This document shows positions 9,837 through 19,510 of a DNA stretch of 64,000 bases, one piece after another. The notes beneath the pieces are model-generated. The model saw nothing but the letters and a program-made list of their open reading frames with translations. It was not told where the DNA came from and searched no databases. Made by a program: the position numbers and the translations under genes. This stretch comes from Opitutus sp. GAS368 (GTDB lineage Bacteria > Verrucomicrobiota > Verrucomicrobiia > Opitutales > Opitutaceae): positions 1 through 64,000 of the forward strand of contig CAMDOF010000020.1 in NCBI GenBank assembly GCA_945903465.1, given 5' to 3'. Positions within the stretch are counted from its first letter, which is position 1. Every line of letters begins with the position of its first letter.

Positions 9837-11882
9837 ATGCTCTTTAAACTCCATTCACCCTTCCAACCCACCGGCGACCAACCCCAGGCCATCGCTCGAC
9901 TCGTCGCCTCGTTGCGCGCCCCGCACTCCGCCCAAACGCTGCTCGGCGTGACCGGTTCCGGGAAGACTTTCACCATCGCCAACGTCATCGCTGAGGTCCA
10001 ACGCCCGACCCTCATCCTCTCCCACAACAAGACGCTCGCCGCTCAGCTCTACTCAGAATTTAAAAATTTCTTCCCCGAAAACGCCGTCGAATACTTCGTC
10101 AGCTATTACGACTACTACCAGCCGGAGGCGTACGTGCCCTCCAGTGATACTTTCATCGAGAAGGATTCTTCGATTAACGAGGAGATCGAGCGAATGCGCA
10201 TCTCCGCCTCTAGCTCCCTGGTCTCGCGACGCGATGTCATCGTCGTCGCCAGCGTCTCCTGCATCTACGGCTTGGGCTCTCCCCAGGAATTCACCGAAAT
10301 GCGCATTCCTCTCCGCCGCGGGCTCGGGATCGGCCGGCAAAAGCTCCTCGAGCGCCTCGTCGATAATCTTTATGATCGCAACGATTTTGAACTGAAACCA
10401 GGCCGTTTCCGCGTCCGCGGCGATGTCGTCGACATCATGCCCGCCTACCTCGAACAGGGTTTGCGCGTGGAGTTTTTCGGAGATGAAATTGAGGCCTTGC
10501 ATGAGTTTGACCAGCTCACCGGTACGGTCATCCGCCCGCTCGAACAATTTGACCTGTATCCAGCCAATCAGTACGTAACCAGCCGGAGTAAACTCGAGCC
10601 CGCGATCCGCGCCATCCGGGCCGAGCTCGACGAACGCGTCGCTCACTTCGAGGCCAAGGGTCAATATCTGGAGGCGCAACGCATCCGCATGCGCACCAAT
10701 TACGATTTGGAGATGCTCCAAGAAATGGGTTTCTGCAACGGCATCGAAAACTACTCCCGCCATCTCACCGCCCGCCAGCCCGGCGAGCGCCCGTTTTGCC
10801 TGATCGACTTCTTCCCCAAGGATTTCCTTTTCGTCGTCGACGAGAGTCACGTCACGATTCCCCAGGTCGGTGGCATGTTCAACGGCGATCGCGCCCGCAA
10901 ACAGACGCTCGTCGATTACGGCTTTCGCCTGCCATCAGCCCTCGACAATCGCCCCCAGAGCTTCCCGGAATTCGAAAGCGTGACCGGCCAGACTATTTAC
11001 GTCTCCGCCACCCCCGCTGAATTCGAGCTCAAGAAATCGGCGGTAATCGCCGAGCAACTGGTGCGCCCCACCGGCCTGCTCGATCCAGAGATAACCATCC
11101 GCTCGACCAAAGGACAGGTCGAGAATCTGATCGGTGAGGTGAAAGCCGCCGCCGCCGCGGGCGAACGCGTCCTTGTCACCACCCTCACCAAACGTCTCTC
11201 CGAGGACCTCACGAGCTACATGCGCGAGGCCAAAGTCCGCGTCGAATACCTCCACTCCGATATCGATGCGATCGAGCGAGTGGAAATCCTCCGCAACCTG
11301 CGACTGGGAAACTTCGACGTCCTCATCGGCATTAATCTCCTCCGCGAGGGCCTCGATCTTCCAGAAGTCGCGCTGGTCGCGATTCTCGACGCCGACAAAG
11401 AAGGGTTCCTCCGCAGCGAAACCTCGCTCATTCAGACCGCTGGTCGGGCCGCCCGGCACGAAAAGGGCCGAGTGATTTTTTACGCCGATCGCATCACCGA
11501 ATCAATCCGCCGCACGCAAGCCGCCGTCGCCTATCGGCGGCAAAAACAAATGGCCTACAATCTCGAGCACGGCATCACGCCACGCAGCGTGCACCGGACC
11601 GCTCAGACCAGCCTCCGGGTCTACGACGGCTCGGGCGTCGCCCCGATCGATACCAAGGTCGCGGAGGAGGTCGACGATGTCGCCGCCGTTATCGCCGAGC
11701 TGGAGCTAGAAATGCAAGCGGCCGCCGAACGCCTCGAATTCGAACGCGCCGCCGTCTTGCGCGATCAGGTCAACGCCCTGCGCCACGGCGACTATCGGAA
11801 GGTCGCGTCACGACCCGTCCAAGACTATCCCAAAGCTCGCCGCACCGCTGCCGCCGTCCGCGGAAAATCGCGGGGGTCCTAA
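9837..11882 (+). CDS. uvrB: Excinuclease ABC subunit B
   Basis: The helicase-like damage verifier of nucleotide excision repair; it is loaded by UvrA and recruits UvrC. The 681-residue protein is full length. Walker A is GVTGSGKT (37-44), the beta-hairpin region is YYDYYQPEAYVPSSDTFIEK, and the Walker B-like box is DESHVTIPQ. Helicase motifs V/VI are visible in GINLLREGLDLPEVALVAILDADKEG-like and QTAGRAARH sequence. A C-terminal UVR motif (about 620-655), which binds UvrC, is present. No uvrA or uvrC lies in the window. It is convergent with hpt. Confidence 0.98.
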   Translation: MLFKLHSPFQPTGDQPQAIARLVASLRAPHSAQTLLGVTGSGKTFTIANVIAEVQRPTLILSHNKTLAAQLYSEFKNFFPENAVEYFVSYYDYYQPEAYVPSSDTFIEKDSSINEEIERMRISASSSLVSRRDVIVVASVSCIYGLGSPQEFTEMRIPLRRGLGIGRQKLLERLVDNLYDRNDFELKPGRFRVRGDVVDIMPAYLEQGLRVEFFGDEIEALHEFDQLTGTVIRPLEQFDLYPANQYVTSRSKLEPAIRAIRAELDERVAHFEAKGQYLEAQRIRMRTNYDLEMLQEMGFCNGIENYSRHLTARQPGERPFCLIDFFPKDFLFVVDESHVTIPQVGGMFNGDRARKQTLVDYGFRLPSALDNRPQSFPEFESVTGQTIYVSATPAEFELKKSAVIAEQLVRPTGLLDPEITIRSTKGQVENLIGEVKAAAAAGERVLVTTLTKRLSEDLTSYMREAKVRVEYLHSDIDAIERVEILRNLRLGNFDVLIGINLLREGLDLPEVALVAILDADKEGFLRSETSLIQTAGRAARHEKGRVIFYADRITESIRRTQAAVAYRRQKQMAYNLEHGITPRSVHRTAQTSLRVYDGSGVAPIDTKVAEEVDDVAAVIAELELEMQAAAERLEFERAAVLRDQVNALRHGDYRKVASRPVQDYPKARRTAAAVRGKSRGS

Positions 11883-11909
11883 AACCCGCCAAGTCGCCCG
11901 CCCCACGCC

Positions 11910-12494
11910 TTAGCCCACCGCCCACGCCCCCACCGTTTGCTTGGACTTCTTCAACACCCCAATACCTCGTAAATTTCGATAACGCTCCGCGAAATCGAGG
12001 CCGTACCCCACCACAAAACGATCCGGAATTTCAAAGCCCACGAAATCGGCTTCCAAGGCGACTTCCCGCCGCGCTTTTTTATCTAAGAGCACACAGGTCC
12101 GCAAACTCGCCGGCCTCAGCGCTCGCACCAGTTCGCTGACGAGCTTCAAAGTCTTCCCTGTATCCAGGATGTCATCGATCACCAGCACATCGCGTTTCGC
12201 GATATCCAGGGTGAGGCTGTGAATGATTTGGGGCGTGCCGATCGACTTGGTCTTGCTCCCGTAGCTCGAGACGCGAATGCAGTCCAACCGCACCGGATTA
12301 TCGATCTCCCTCATTAGGTCGCAGGTAAACATCACCGCCCCGTTAATCAGCGATATAATCGTAAACTCGCCGTCTCCATACACCTGCTTGATCTCCACCG
12401 CCAGCGACCGCACTCGGCGCTTAATCTGAAGATCGGTGAGCAGGACCTCGGAGAGATCAGGATGTAATCCCGGAGAACGTTTAAGCGCAGGCAT
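11910..12494 (-). CDS. hpt: Hypoxanthine phosphoribosyltransferase
   Basis: Purine salvage enzyme joining hypoxanthine (or guanine) to PRPP. The 194-residue type I phosphoribosyltransferase has the PRPP loop VLVIDDILDTGKTL (about 115-128), the flexible-loop region SYGSKTKS, and the purine-contact segment DFVGFEIPDRFVVGYGLDFAERYRNL split over the C-terminal third. ATG 12494 gives an N-terminus slightly longer than usual. It is convergent with uvrB and divergent from the ABC gene. Confidence 0.93.
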   Translation of the reverse strand: MPALKRSPGLHPDLSEVLLTDLQIKRRVRSLAVEIKQVYGDGEFTIISLINGAVMFTCDLMREIDNPVRLDCIRVSSYGSKTKSIGTPQIIHSLTLDIAKRDVLVIDDILDTGKTLKLVSELVRALRPASLRTCVLLDKKARREVALEADFVGFEIPDRFVVGYGLDFAERYRNLRGIGVLKKSKQTVGAWAVG

Positions 12495-12572
12495 GCGCCG
12501 TTCTCACGCCCCCAACCGCCAATGTCAGCCCGATTGTCACTTTTCACGCCCATTTAAGGCGTCGGTCCATCC

Positions 12573-12600
12573 AGCCGGCCTGTCGCGGAAACGGCCGGCT
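12573..12600. repeat. Inverted repeat between hpt and the ABC gene
   Basis: An exact 8-base inverted repeat, AGCCGGCC (12573-12580) with GGCCGGCT (12593-12600), and a 12-base spacer. It lies in the divergent promoter region. It is followed by TCTATTCCC rather than a T run, so it could be an operator or a weak terminator. Confidence 0.4.
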
Positions 12601-12668
12601 TCTATTCCCTTTGACTAGCGCCGCTTCGGGCCGTTGGATCCGCGCCGCCTTTGGTCGGCCCGCGCTCC

Positions 12669-13739
12669 ATGATTTCCATTCGCATCCAGCAACTGTCTAA
12701 ACGCTTCGGAGCGGTCGTCGCCTTACAAAATCTGGACCTTACCATCGAGCCGGGGGAACTCTTCTTCCTTCTTGGCCCCAGCGGTTGCGGCAAGACCACG
12801 CTCCTGCGTAGCTTGGCCGGATTTTATTTGCCCGATGCCGGCCAGATTTTCTTCGGCGACGAAGACGTCACCCAGCTCGCTCCTCACAAAAGAAATACCG
12901 GCATGATGTTCCAGAGCTATGCGCTCTGGCCTCATCTCACCGTCAGCGAAAACGTGGCGTTCGGACTCGAAGAACGCCGTGTGCCCAAGGCAGAAATCCA
13001 AACGCGCACCATGGCCGCGCTCGAGGCGGTCCACATGGGCGACTACGCTCAACGTCGTCCGAACCAGCTCTCCGGCGGCCAGCAACAACGCATCGCACTC
13101 GCCCGCGCTCTGGTCATCCGGCCGCGTTGCCTGCTGCTCGACGAACCCCTCTCCAATCTCGACGCCAAACTCCGACTCGAAATGCGCGCGGAGATCCGCC
13201 GCGTCTGCAAGGAGTTTAATGTGACGACCGTCTACGTGACCCACGATCAGAAGGAGGCGCTTTCGGTCTCCGACCGTATGGCCGTACTCGATCGCGGGAA
13301 AATCCTTCAAGTGGGCTCACCCGCGGAAGTCTACCGTCGCCCCGCTTCCAAAATGGTCGCGGACTTTATCGGCGAGACCGATTTTATCCCGGGTAAGGTC
13401 ATCGCCACCAGCGAGGGACGCGCCTTCGTCGACACCGCACTTGGGCGCTTTGAGGGCCTCCTCGGCGACGCTTCCGCTCGTCCAGGAACCGGCGCCGCCG
13501 TCACGCTCTCCATCCGGCCCGAGGCTTGGACCTTGAGCCAGACACGGCCCGCCAAGAATTTCGTACGCGGCCGGATCGGCCACGCGATTTATCTCGGCGA
13601 GCTCGCGCAATACGAACTCGTTGCCGATGGGCACCATTTAAAAATGCTCGAGCTCAACCCGCGCCGGCTCGATCCAGCGCAACGCGGCGAGGTCTTTGCC
13701 TCGGCCGATCCGGACGACGTCATCGTCCTCTGCGAGTGA
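12669..13739 (+). CDS. ABC transporter ATP-binding protein, FbpC/PotA type
   Basis: The ATPase subunit of an importer, 356 residues. Walker A is GPSGCGKTT (36-44), the Q-loop is in [11 protein letters not shown], the signature is [15 protein letters not shown], Walker B is [12 protein letters not shown], and the switch His is in [13 protein letters not shown]-terminal TOBE-like beta domain (about 240-356) places it with the iron(III), spermidine or sugar importer ATPases. ATG 12669 is used because the upstream six residues look non-native. A solute-binding protein gene follows after 82 bp, but no permease gene is present, so the partner must be elsewhere or lost. Confidence 0.88.
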   Translation: MISIRIQQLSKRFGAVVALQNLDLTIEPGELFFLLGPSGCGKTTLLRSLAGFYLPDAGQIFFGDEDVTQLAPHKRNTGMMFQSYALWPHLTVSENVAFGLEERRVPKAEIQTRTMAALEAVHMGDYAQRRPNQLSGGQQQRIALARALVIRPRCLLLDEPLSNLDAKLRLEMRAEIRRVCKEFNVTTVYVTHDQKEALSVSDRMAVLDRGKILQVGSPAEVYRRPASKMVADFIGETDFIPGKVIATSEGRAFVDTALGRFEGLLGDASARPGTGAAVTLSIRPEAWTLSQTRPAKNFVRGRIGHAIYLGELAQYELVADGHHLKMLELNPRRLDPAQRGEVFASADPDDVIVLCE

Positions 13740-13821
13740 AGAGGCTCCTCGCCCGCCGCCTGCGCCCAAGCCCGCAAACTTGGGCGCCACGCGCGAACTG
13801 GCGGGGCGTTTCCGTTTTCAT

Positions 13822-15453
13822 ATGAAGCGAGTCCTGCTCCTGCTCACACTCGCCGTCGTCGTGGTGTTGCCGTTTACCCTCCGCCCCAAAGGCACGCCTC
13901 TCGGTACCGCCAACGATACTGTCGTCATCATCACGCCTCATAATGAGGCCATTCGCTACGAGTACGCCCGGGGCTTCGGCGAGTGGTATCGCGCTAAAAC
14001 CGGCCGCACGGTGGCGATTGATTGGCGGATCGTCGGAGGCACGAGTGAAATCGCGCGGTTTCTCGAGGGGGAATACACCACCTCGTTCCAGAACTATTGG
14101 ACCCGTCAACTGGGGAAACCATGGAGCGCGGAGGTTCAGGGGTCCTTTCAATTGCCTCGCCTACCCGCGTCCGCCACCACCCAAGCCCAAGAGGCGCGCG
14201 CCGCCTTTCTCTCCTCTGATGTCGGCTGCGGGATCGATATTTTTTTTGGCGGGGGCACCTATGATTTGGAGCGTCAGGCCCAAGCCGGCCGTTTGGTCAG
14301 TTCAGGTCTGCCTCAACTGCACCCCGAGTGGTTTACCGCCGACACCATCCCGGAGTATTTCGGCGGCGAACGTTACTGGCATCCCCAAGGCTTATGGATC
14401 GGCACCGTCCTCAGTTCCTACGGCATCATTTTCAATCGCGATGCCTTGAAACGCCTCGGTTTCAGCAACCCGCCAACGCAATGGGACGACCTCGCCGATC
14501 CGCGTTTTTTTGGCGAAATCGGCCTCGCTGATCCGACTAAAAGCAGTTCCGTCGCCAAGGCCTTCGAGAATATCCTGCAGCAACAGATGCAGAAGAAACT
14601 TCACGTCTTCACTCGCGAACAACCTAACGCTCCCCCCGCTGAAATCCAAGCCGCCGCCGTCCGCGAGGGCTGGGCCGCCGGCCTACGCCTCCTCCAACTC
14701 ATCGGCGCCAACGCCCGCTATTTCACCGACTCCTCGCAAAAGCCTCCGATCGACGTCGCCGCGGGTAACTGCGCCGCGGGCCTTTGTATCGATTTTTACG
14801 GCCGCCAACAGCAAGAGGCCGTCCGCCGCCGGGGTGCCGGCGATCGGATCGGTTATGTCTCCCCCGCGGGTGGCGCCGTCGCCTCGGTCGACCCCATCGG
14901 CCTGCTCCGCGGCACGAAAAACCGCGCCGCCTCGGTCGCTTTTATCGAATACAGCCTATCCATGGAGGGGCAGAAACTCTGGAACTTTAAAGTGGGGGCA
15001 CCGGGAGGACCCACCCGACTGGTCCTCCGCCGCATCCCCGTGCGCCGCGACTTCTACACCCACACCGAGTGGCACGCTTGGAGGAGCGATCCCGAGGAGA
15101 CGCCCTTCGAACAGGTCGATCCGCTCATTTATCGCGAGGCCTGGACCGGAAAAATCTTCCGCGAGATGGCTTTTATCGTGCGTATCATGTGCGAGGATAC
15201 CCACACTGAACTCCGCTCCGCTTGGCGGGCGATTATCGCCGCACCCGAACCCGCTAAATCCCGCGCTCTCGCCGTCCTTCAAGATCTCTCCGCCGTAACT
15301 TACGAGCGCACCAACCAAGAAATCCGCGCGCGGCTCAATTCAAAAAACAAGGTGGAGGAAGTCCGCGCCGCCCAAGAACTCGCCGCCGTCTTCCGCACCA
15401 ACTACCGCCGCGCGGAGGCGATCGCGACCAGTCAAGCCGCGCCCTCCCCCTGA
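13822..15453 (+). CDS. Extracellular solute-binding protein, iron(III)-type
   Basis: A periplasmic or membrane-anchored ABC substrate-binding protein. The N-terminus MKRVLLLLTLAVVVVLPF is a signal peptide or anchor without a lipobox Cys. The body has type-2 periplasmic-binding features, including VIITPHNEAIRYEYARGF, WYRAKTGRTVAIDWR, GLWIGTVLSSYGIIFNRDAL, GEIGLADPTKSSSVAKAFE and the late FIEYSLSMEGQKLW. At 543 residues it is long for the family (usually 330-400); the last 130 or so residues form a charged helical extension. It probably forms an operon with the ATPase just upstream. The ligand is unknown; Fe3+-like is inferred from the ATPase type and the fold. Confidence 0.82.
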   Translation: MKRVLLLLTLAVVVVLPFTLRPKGTPLGTANDTVVIITPHNEAIRYEYARGFGEWYRAKTGRTVAIDWRIVGGTSEIARFLEGEYTTSFQNYWTRQLGKPWSAEVQGSFQLPRLPASATTQAQEARAAFLSSDVGCGIDIFFGGGTYDLERQAQAGRLVSSGLPQLHPEWFTADTIPEYFGGERYWHPQGLWIGTVLSSYGIIFNRDALKRLGFSNPPTQWDDLADPRFFGEIGLADPTKSSSVAKAFENILQQQMQKKLHVFTREQPNAPPAEIQAAAVREGWAAGLRLLQLIGANARYFTDSSQKPPIDVAAGNCAAGLCIDFYGRQQQEAVRRRGAGDRIGYVSPAGGAVASVDPIGLLRGTKNRAASVAFIEYSLSMEGQKLWNFKVGAPGGPTRLVLRRIPVRRDFYTHTEWHAWRSDPEETPFEQVDPLIYREAWTGKIFREMAFIVRIMCEDTHTELRSAWRAIIAAPEPAKSRALAVLQDLSAVTYERTNQEIRARLNSKNKVEEVRAAQELAAVFRTNYRRAEAIATSQAAPSP

Positions 15454-15499
15454 CCCCGTACCACCGCCGAGCCTACCGCGGAGTCCCCGCCAGCGGAAG

Positions 15500-15599
15500 T
15501 CGCCGCCCCTCGTCGGCCGGGTCGCGACATCATGATCGCAGGGCGAACAGAGAACCACCAGACAGCCGACATCGCCGCCCTCGTTGGCCGGGTCGCGAC
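15500..15599. repeat. Short direct repeat, two copies
   Basis: A motif of 28-29 bases beginning TCGCCGCCC and ending GGCCGGGTCGCGAC occurs at 15500-15528 and 15572-15599 with two differences. It lies in the gap between two convergent genes. Confidence 0.6.
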
Positions 15600-15608
15600 C
15601 GACCCGGC
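15587..15608. terminator. Perfect hairpin between convergent genes
   Basis: A 9-base perfect stem (15587-15595 with 15600-15608) around the loop CGAC, in the gap between the ABC binding-protein gene and the exported protein on the other strand. There is no T run on either side, so termination is likely but not certain. Confidence 0.4.
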
Positions 15609-15615
15609 AATAAAA

Positions 15616-16365
15616 TCACGGGCTCGCCGCGCGCGTTCTTTTTACTGGCTGCATGAAATCACCAAAGGTAACGGTCATCTCCGCGTCTAGGGACTTAAAG
15701 AAAAACGCCGTCCCGCGCACCCGCGTCGCTACCTGCTGCGGGAAGCTGGGCCGCCCTTCCGTCGGGAGACTGTAAGTCATCCGCGTCAGCAACTCGCCAA
15801 TGCTCACCCCAAAGCCCGGGCTAAACCCGCTCGTACTCGCCAACTCGATCACTTCAATCGTGTGCGTGACTTTGTGGACAACCACCGTCGCCCGCAGGAA
15901 CGCCGCCGTCTTGTCCCCGGTTTCTCCTGGCCGCAACCGGCAACGATACGTCACTCTCACGTCGTCGCCCGACACCGTCTCTAACGATCCTAGGTCCAAT
16001 TGGTCAACGAGCCTCGGGGCGGTCCCCCCACGCGAGCGACGCGACCGCGCGTCCCCATAGTCGCGGAGGTCACCCGCGGCCGGCGCCCGACCATCTTTTA
16101 ACGCGAGGGTCCATCGATCAAATTCCGGCTTGCCCGCATCACTGCGCTCAACGGTCGACTTACCCTCGGCGGAGGTCGTTTGCGTGAACGACCAACCGGG
16201 GGGCACATCCGACCGAAAACCCTTTAGAGCCAGCTCAAGGTCGCGCGGTACCGCTGCTCCCGCGGAACAGAGAGCCGCCAAAAAAATAACGAGAAAACAC
16301 ATACAAAGAGCCAGTGTCCGAACTTTCCGGCTCCAGCGGAAACAAAAAAGAGCACCGCCCCCCAC
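15616..16365 (-). CDS. Exported protein of unknown function
   Basis: A 249-residue protein not recognised as a known family. The N-terminus has basic residues then a hydrophobic stretch (about residues 17-38, LALCMCFLVIFLAALCSAGAA), consistent with a signal peptide. The rest is a mixed alpha/beta domain with regular hydrophobic strands. The start is GTG at 16363-16365. It lies 30 bp downstream of the large BNR protein gene on the same strand, so the two are probably co-transcribed. Confidence 0.6.
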   Translation of the reverse strand: MGGGALFCFRWSRKVRTLALCMCFLVIFLAALCSAGAAVPRDLELALKGFRSDVPPGWSFTQTTSAEGKSTVERSDAGKPEFDRWTLALKDGRAPAAGDLRDYGDARSRRSRGGTAPRLVDQLDLGSLETVSGDDVRVTYRCRLRPGETGDKTAAFLRATVVVHKVTHTIEVIELASTSGFSPGFGVSIGELLTRMTYSLPTEGRPSFPQQVATRVRGTAFFFKSLDAEMTVTFGDFMQPVKRTRAASP

Positions 16366-16395
16366 CTTTATCCCCGCATCGGCCGGGCCGTCCGG

Positions 16396-19164
16396 TCAAT
16401 CCGCATCATAAATTTCCACCAGTACGAGCCCGGCCGTGCCCGCCACCCCCGCCACTAACACCGTGTACGCCCCTGGGGCCAAAGTGATGAGCAGCGCCGC
16501 GTCCAAACTCGCGGGCGCCAGGGCAAACGCCCCCACCCTTTGCGCCGTCACCGCCAGCGCGGCACCGCTCCGGCTGATCTCCCAATCATCATTGATCGCC
16601 AGCGGCGTGGCCCCTTGGTAAAGCCGCAACACCGGATCCGCCAGCACCCCGGTCACTCCATATTCACCCAGCGTTGGTCCTACGGCTCGGACCAACACCC
16701 GCCGCGGTTGGGTCCCGCCGATCACAAATCCCGCCGCGAGTGCATCGTCGCCACCGCGCACCAAAGCCCGCGCCGAAAGATTCACCAAGCGCCCGCCGTC
16801 GCCACCGCCTGGCGCTCGATCACCATCGTAAACTTCAACCAGCACTGTACCCACCGTCGCATTCACCCCGCTGACCACCGCGGTGTAGCTCGCGGCACTC
16901 AACGGCTGCACGAGGGCCGCGTCCCGACTCCCCTCTCCAAACGGAAATGCTCCCAACCTCGCGAAGAGCGCCGCACTCGCCGACCCCAACTCCCAACGAT
17001 CATTGACCAGGCTCACGTCCACCGCAGCTCCTTGCAAACTCAACCGCGGTTCGGCCAAGTTGCCCGTGACCCCAAAGCCCGCCAACGCTGGACCCGCTGC
17101 CCGCACCAAGATCGATTTGTCGCCGTCAATCACAAAGCCCACGATCAGCTGGCTTGCCCCGATCCCCGAAAATCCTCGCGCCGCGAGATTGATCAAACGC
17201 GCGGACGTGCCGAACGTGACCGCTCCCGATCTGACCGTATCCGTGGTCAGCGTCCGCCCCGATAGCGCATCCCCCGAAAAGACGTATTCGCGGGTCACCA
17301 GGCCCGCCGCCCCCGCGGGCGTTTCCACTCCTTGCCAGATCAGTCCCGCTGGCAATACCGGCAACAGAGCACCCGCGGTCCCCGTCCCCAACGGCTTCAA
17401 CGTACCCGTTGGCCACTTGCCTCCCAAAAAATCCACTCCGCTCACCGTCAACTCCCCCGCTAGCGCCAACGCCTTGCGTTGCGCCCAAACCACCCGCCGC
17501 CCCGCCCCCTGCTCGCCCGAGACCATCATCGCCTCACCCCACTCAGCGCGCCACGGATTACCACCGCCCAGATACTCAAATACATTCAGCTCGCCATCAC
17601 CATCGGGATCGCCGCCCGCCGCTCCTTTCCCACCAAAATCACCCGGCTGAAAACGCGCTATCCGCCATGCATCAAAACTCTCTTGAGGCTGGGGCGTGAA
17701 CCTCACCACAAACGGATCCGAATCACCCGTCCGCGTATCACACCAAACTGCCACACAGGGCTGGTCCGCGGCCAGCGAGGGCGCGAGCCCAAGGTAATCG
17801 CCCAACATCACCCCTCGCTCCGTCTGCGGCCCAAAACGAATATCGCTGCTCATCTCCGTCAAACGTAGATTCGGCTGCCACGCCGTCCCCCCATCGAAGG
17901 ATTGGGCCACCGACAAGTCGACAAAGTTGCGCCCATCCACCGCGTGCCGCTTGTCCATAAAAATAACCGAGACTGACCGGCCGTCCGGAGTAACCGCTAT
18001 CGCCGGATTCATCACACTCACCCCAGCCGGTTGATCACTAATGGCCACGGGCGTCCGCCAACTCACTCCTCCGTCCAACGAGGCCGTCACCAAAACACGG
18101 GGCGATCCCGCCACGACCGCGACGTAGGTGACAAAAATCGCTCCGCTTCCCCGCGCCACCGCCACCGCGGGCAGAAACGTTCCGTCCCGCAGCTCGGGAT
18201 CATCCCATCCCGCCACCGCCGCCACCACCACGTTCGGCAGGGCCGGATACGTCCGGCCTCCGTCGAGGGAGCGCTTACACTCTATCCGAAAACGATTCAC
18301 ATCATTCACGTCGAGAAATCGAATATAAACCACCGCCAGCGAGCCGTCGGGAAGGAAAACGGGCTGGGTCCCCTGGTTGTTGGCACCGAGCGGATTGATA
18401 TCAATCGGCGCTGCCCAGCTCACGCCCCGATCATCGCTGACCGACGCGACGATCGGCGTGCTGATCAGTCCGCCCGCTGCGTTACTAATAAAATTCGTCC
18501 ACGTTGAGACCAAACGCCCATAGTTGGGCGTCCCCGGAAAATCATTCACGGCGAGCCAGTTCTTGTCGGGCGCAATCAATCGCGAGGGCGGCTCATAAAC
18601 CGTCACCGGCGGCCCCCACGTCGCGCCGGTGTCGGTGGATCGACTCACCACCACTGCGGCGAGATCAAATGCACCCACGAGAGACCCCAACGCTTGCAAA
18701 TAGAGGTCCCCTTGCGGCCCCGCCCCCGCCACGGGGTCGGTCGCGCGATTGAAACGCCCGCCACTCGCGAAAGTGAGATTCGGCACCAGCGCCCGCGTCC
18801 AGGTCAGCCCCCCATCCCGCGAGACCGAGTAGCCGCAACCGATGGCGCCACCATCCGCGTACCGCCCTTCCTGAAAGGTCGCGAGCAACGTATCCGGATT
18901 TGAAGTACTGCGCACAATATGCGGTTCAGCCTGTCCGCGTTGTGCCGCGGGCAAGGCCGCCGGGTCATCGCCCAATCGCGTGTTCACCCCGACCCGCGCA
19001 TCCAACACCGCGGGCGGACGCCCTTTGGAGAGATCAAGCCCACCCCCGGCCGCCCTCGCGACGTCGGCCCGGTGCACCCCGGACGCCCGCACCTCCGCCC
19101 TCGCTGGCAGCGTCCCCAAGCCGGCAATCAATAAAATCCCCGCGCGCGCCCACAGTTGCAGCAT
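16396..19164 (-). CDS. Large exported BNR-repeat (sialidase-like) protein with two C-terminal modules
   Basis: A 922-residue exported protein. The signal peptide is MLQLWARAGILLIAGLG followed by TLPARA. Residues about 60-480 form a beta-propeller with Asp-box motifs such as SRDGGLTW, STDTGATW, SDDRGVSW, SLDGGRTY, SLDGGVSW and SFDGGTAW, as in exo-sialidases and other BNR proteins. A short Ca-binding-like motif, DPDGDGELNVFEYLGGGNP, follows. The last 250 or so residues are two related modules of about 120 residues, each with the pattern RL-NL-AR, ILVRA-GP-L-GVTG and LVEVYDGD or LVEIYDAD at the end. This module is recalled from Verrucomicrobiota exported proteins. I see no clear catalytic Asp-Tyr-Arg set, so enzymatic activity is not claimed. 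ATG 19164 is preferred to 19191 because it gives a standard signal peptide. Confidence 0.78.
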   Translation of the reverse strand: MLQLWARAGILLIAGLGTLPARAEVRASGVHRADVARAAGGGLDLSKGRPPAVLDARVGVNTRLGDDPAALPAAQRGQAEPHIVRSTSNPDTLLATFQEGRYADGGAIGCGYSVSRDGGLTWTRALVPNLTFASGGRFNRATDPVAGAGPQGDLYLQALGSLVGAFDLAAVVVSRSTDTGATWGPPVTVYEPPSRLIAPDKNWLAVNDFPGTPNYGRLVSTWTNFISNAAGGLISTPIVASVSDDRGVSWAAPIDINPLGANNQGTQPVFLPDGSLAVVYIRFLDVNDVNRFRIECKRSLDGGRTYPALPNVVVAAVAGWDDPELRDGTFLPAVAVARGSGAIFVTYVAVVAGSPRVLVTASLDGGVSWRTPVAISDQPAGVSVMNPAIAVTPDGRSVSVIFMDKRHAVDGRNFVDLSVAQSFDGGTAWQPNLRLTEMSSDIRFGPQTERGVMLGDYLGLAPSLAADQPCVAVWCDTRTGDSDPFVVRFTPQPQESFDAWRIARFQPGDFGGKGAAGGDPDGDGELNVFEYLGGGNPWRAEWGEAMMVSGEQGAGRRVVWAQRKALALAGELTVSGVDFLGGKWPTGTLKPLGTGTAGALLPVLPAGLIWQGVETPAGAAGLVTREYVFSGDALSGRTLTTDTVRSGAVTFGTSARLINLAARGFSGIGASQLIVGFVIDGDKSILVRAAGPALAGFGVTGNLAEPRLSLQGAAVDVSLVNDRWELGSASAALFARLGAFPFGEGSRDAALVQPLSAASYTAVVSGVNATVGTVLVEVYDGDRAPGGGDGGRLVNLSARALVRGGDDALAAGFVIGGTQPRRVLVRAVGPTLGEYGVTGVLADPVLRLYQGATPLAINDDWEISRSGAALAVTAQRVGAFALAPASLDAALLITLAPGAYTVLVAGVAGTAGLVLVEIYDAD

Positions 19165-19278
19165 GAGACCAGTCAACGGATCGCTCGCCAACCCTCAAGA
19201 CTGAGCGCGCCGATTCTCCCCTATTTTACCCGCTTCGGGCGCGCGAGCTGAACAGCCACCTCCGCCGACCCCGCCAGC

Positions 19279-19510
19279 CGTCCCCTTCCTCGGACGCTCA
19301 CGCCCCCCCCCTGACGCCAAGCTCAGTACACAGCGATGATTCGCTGCGTGGCCCCCAACCCGCGCCCACCGCCCACCCAGACTTCACCCGCCCGCCGTCC
19401 CCTTCCTCGGACGCTCACGCCCCCCCTGACGCCACGCTCAGTACACGGCGATGATTCGCTGCGTGGCCCCCAACCCGCGCCCACCGCCCACCCAGACTTC
19501 ACCCGCCCGC
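19279..19510. repeat. Two tandem copies of about 116 bp containing the 3' end of the GreA-like gene
   Basis: Copy 1 is 19279-19395 and copy 2 is 19396-19510. They are nearly identical, differing by the length of a C run (9 versus 7) and a few bases. Copy 2 carries the real last codons of the GreA-like gene, ending at its TGA. Copy 1 therefore holds a second coding tail that ends in the same way but is attached to no gene. Both copies start with CGTCC, which also occurs at 19511, suggesting a duplication at short homology. Confidence 0.9.
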
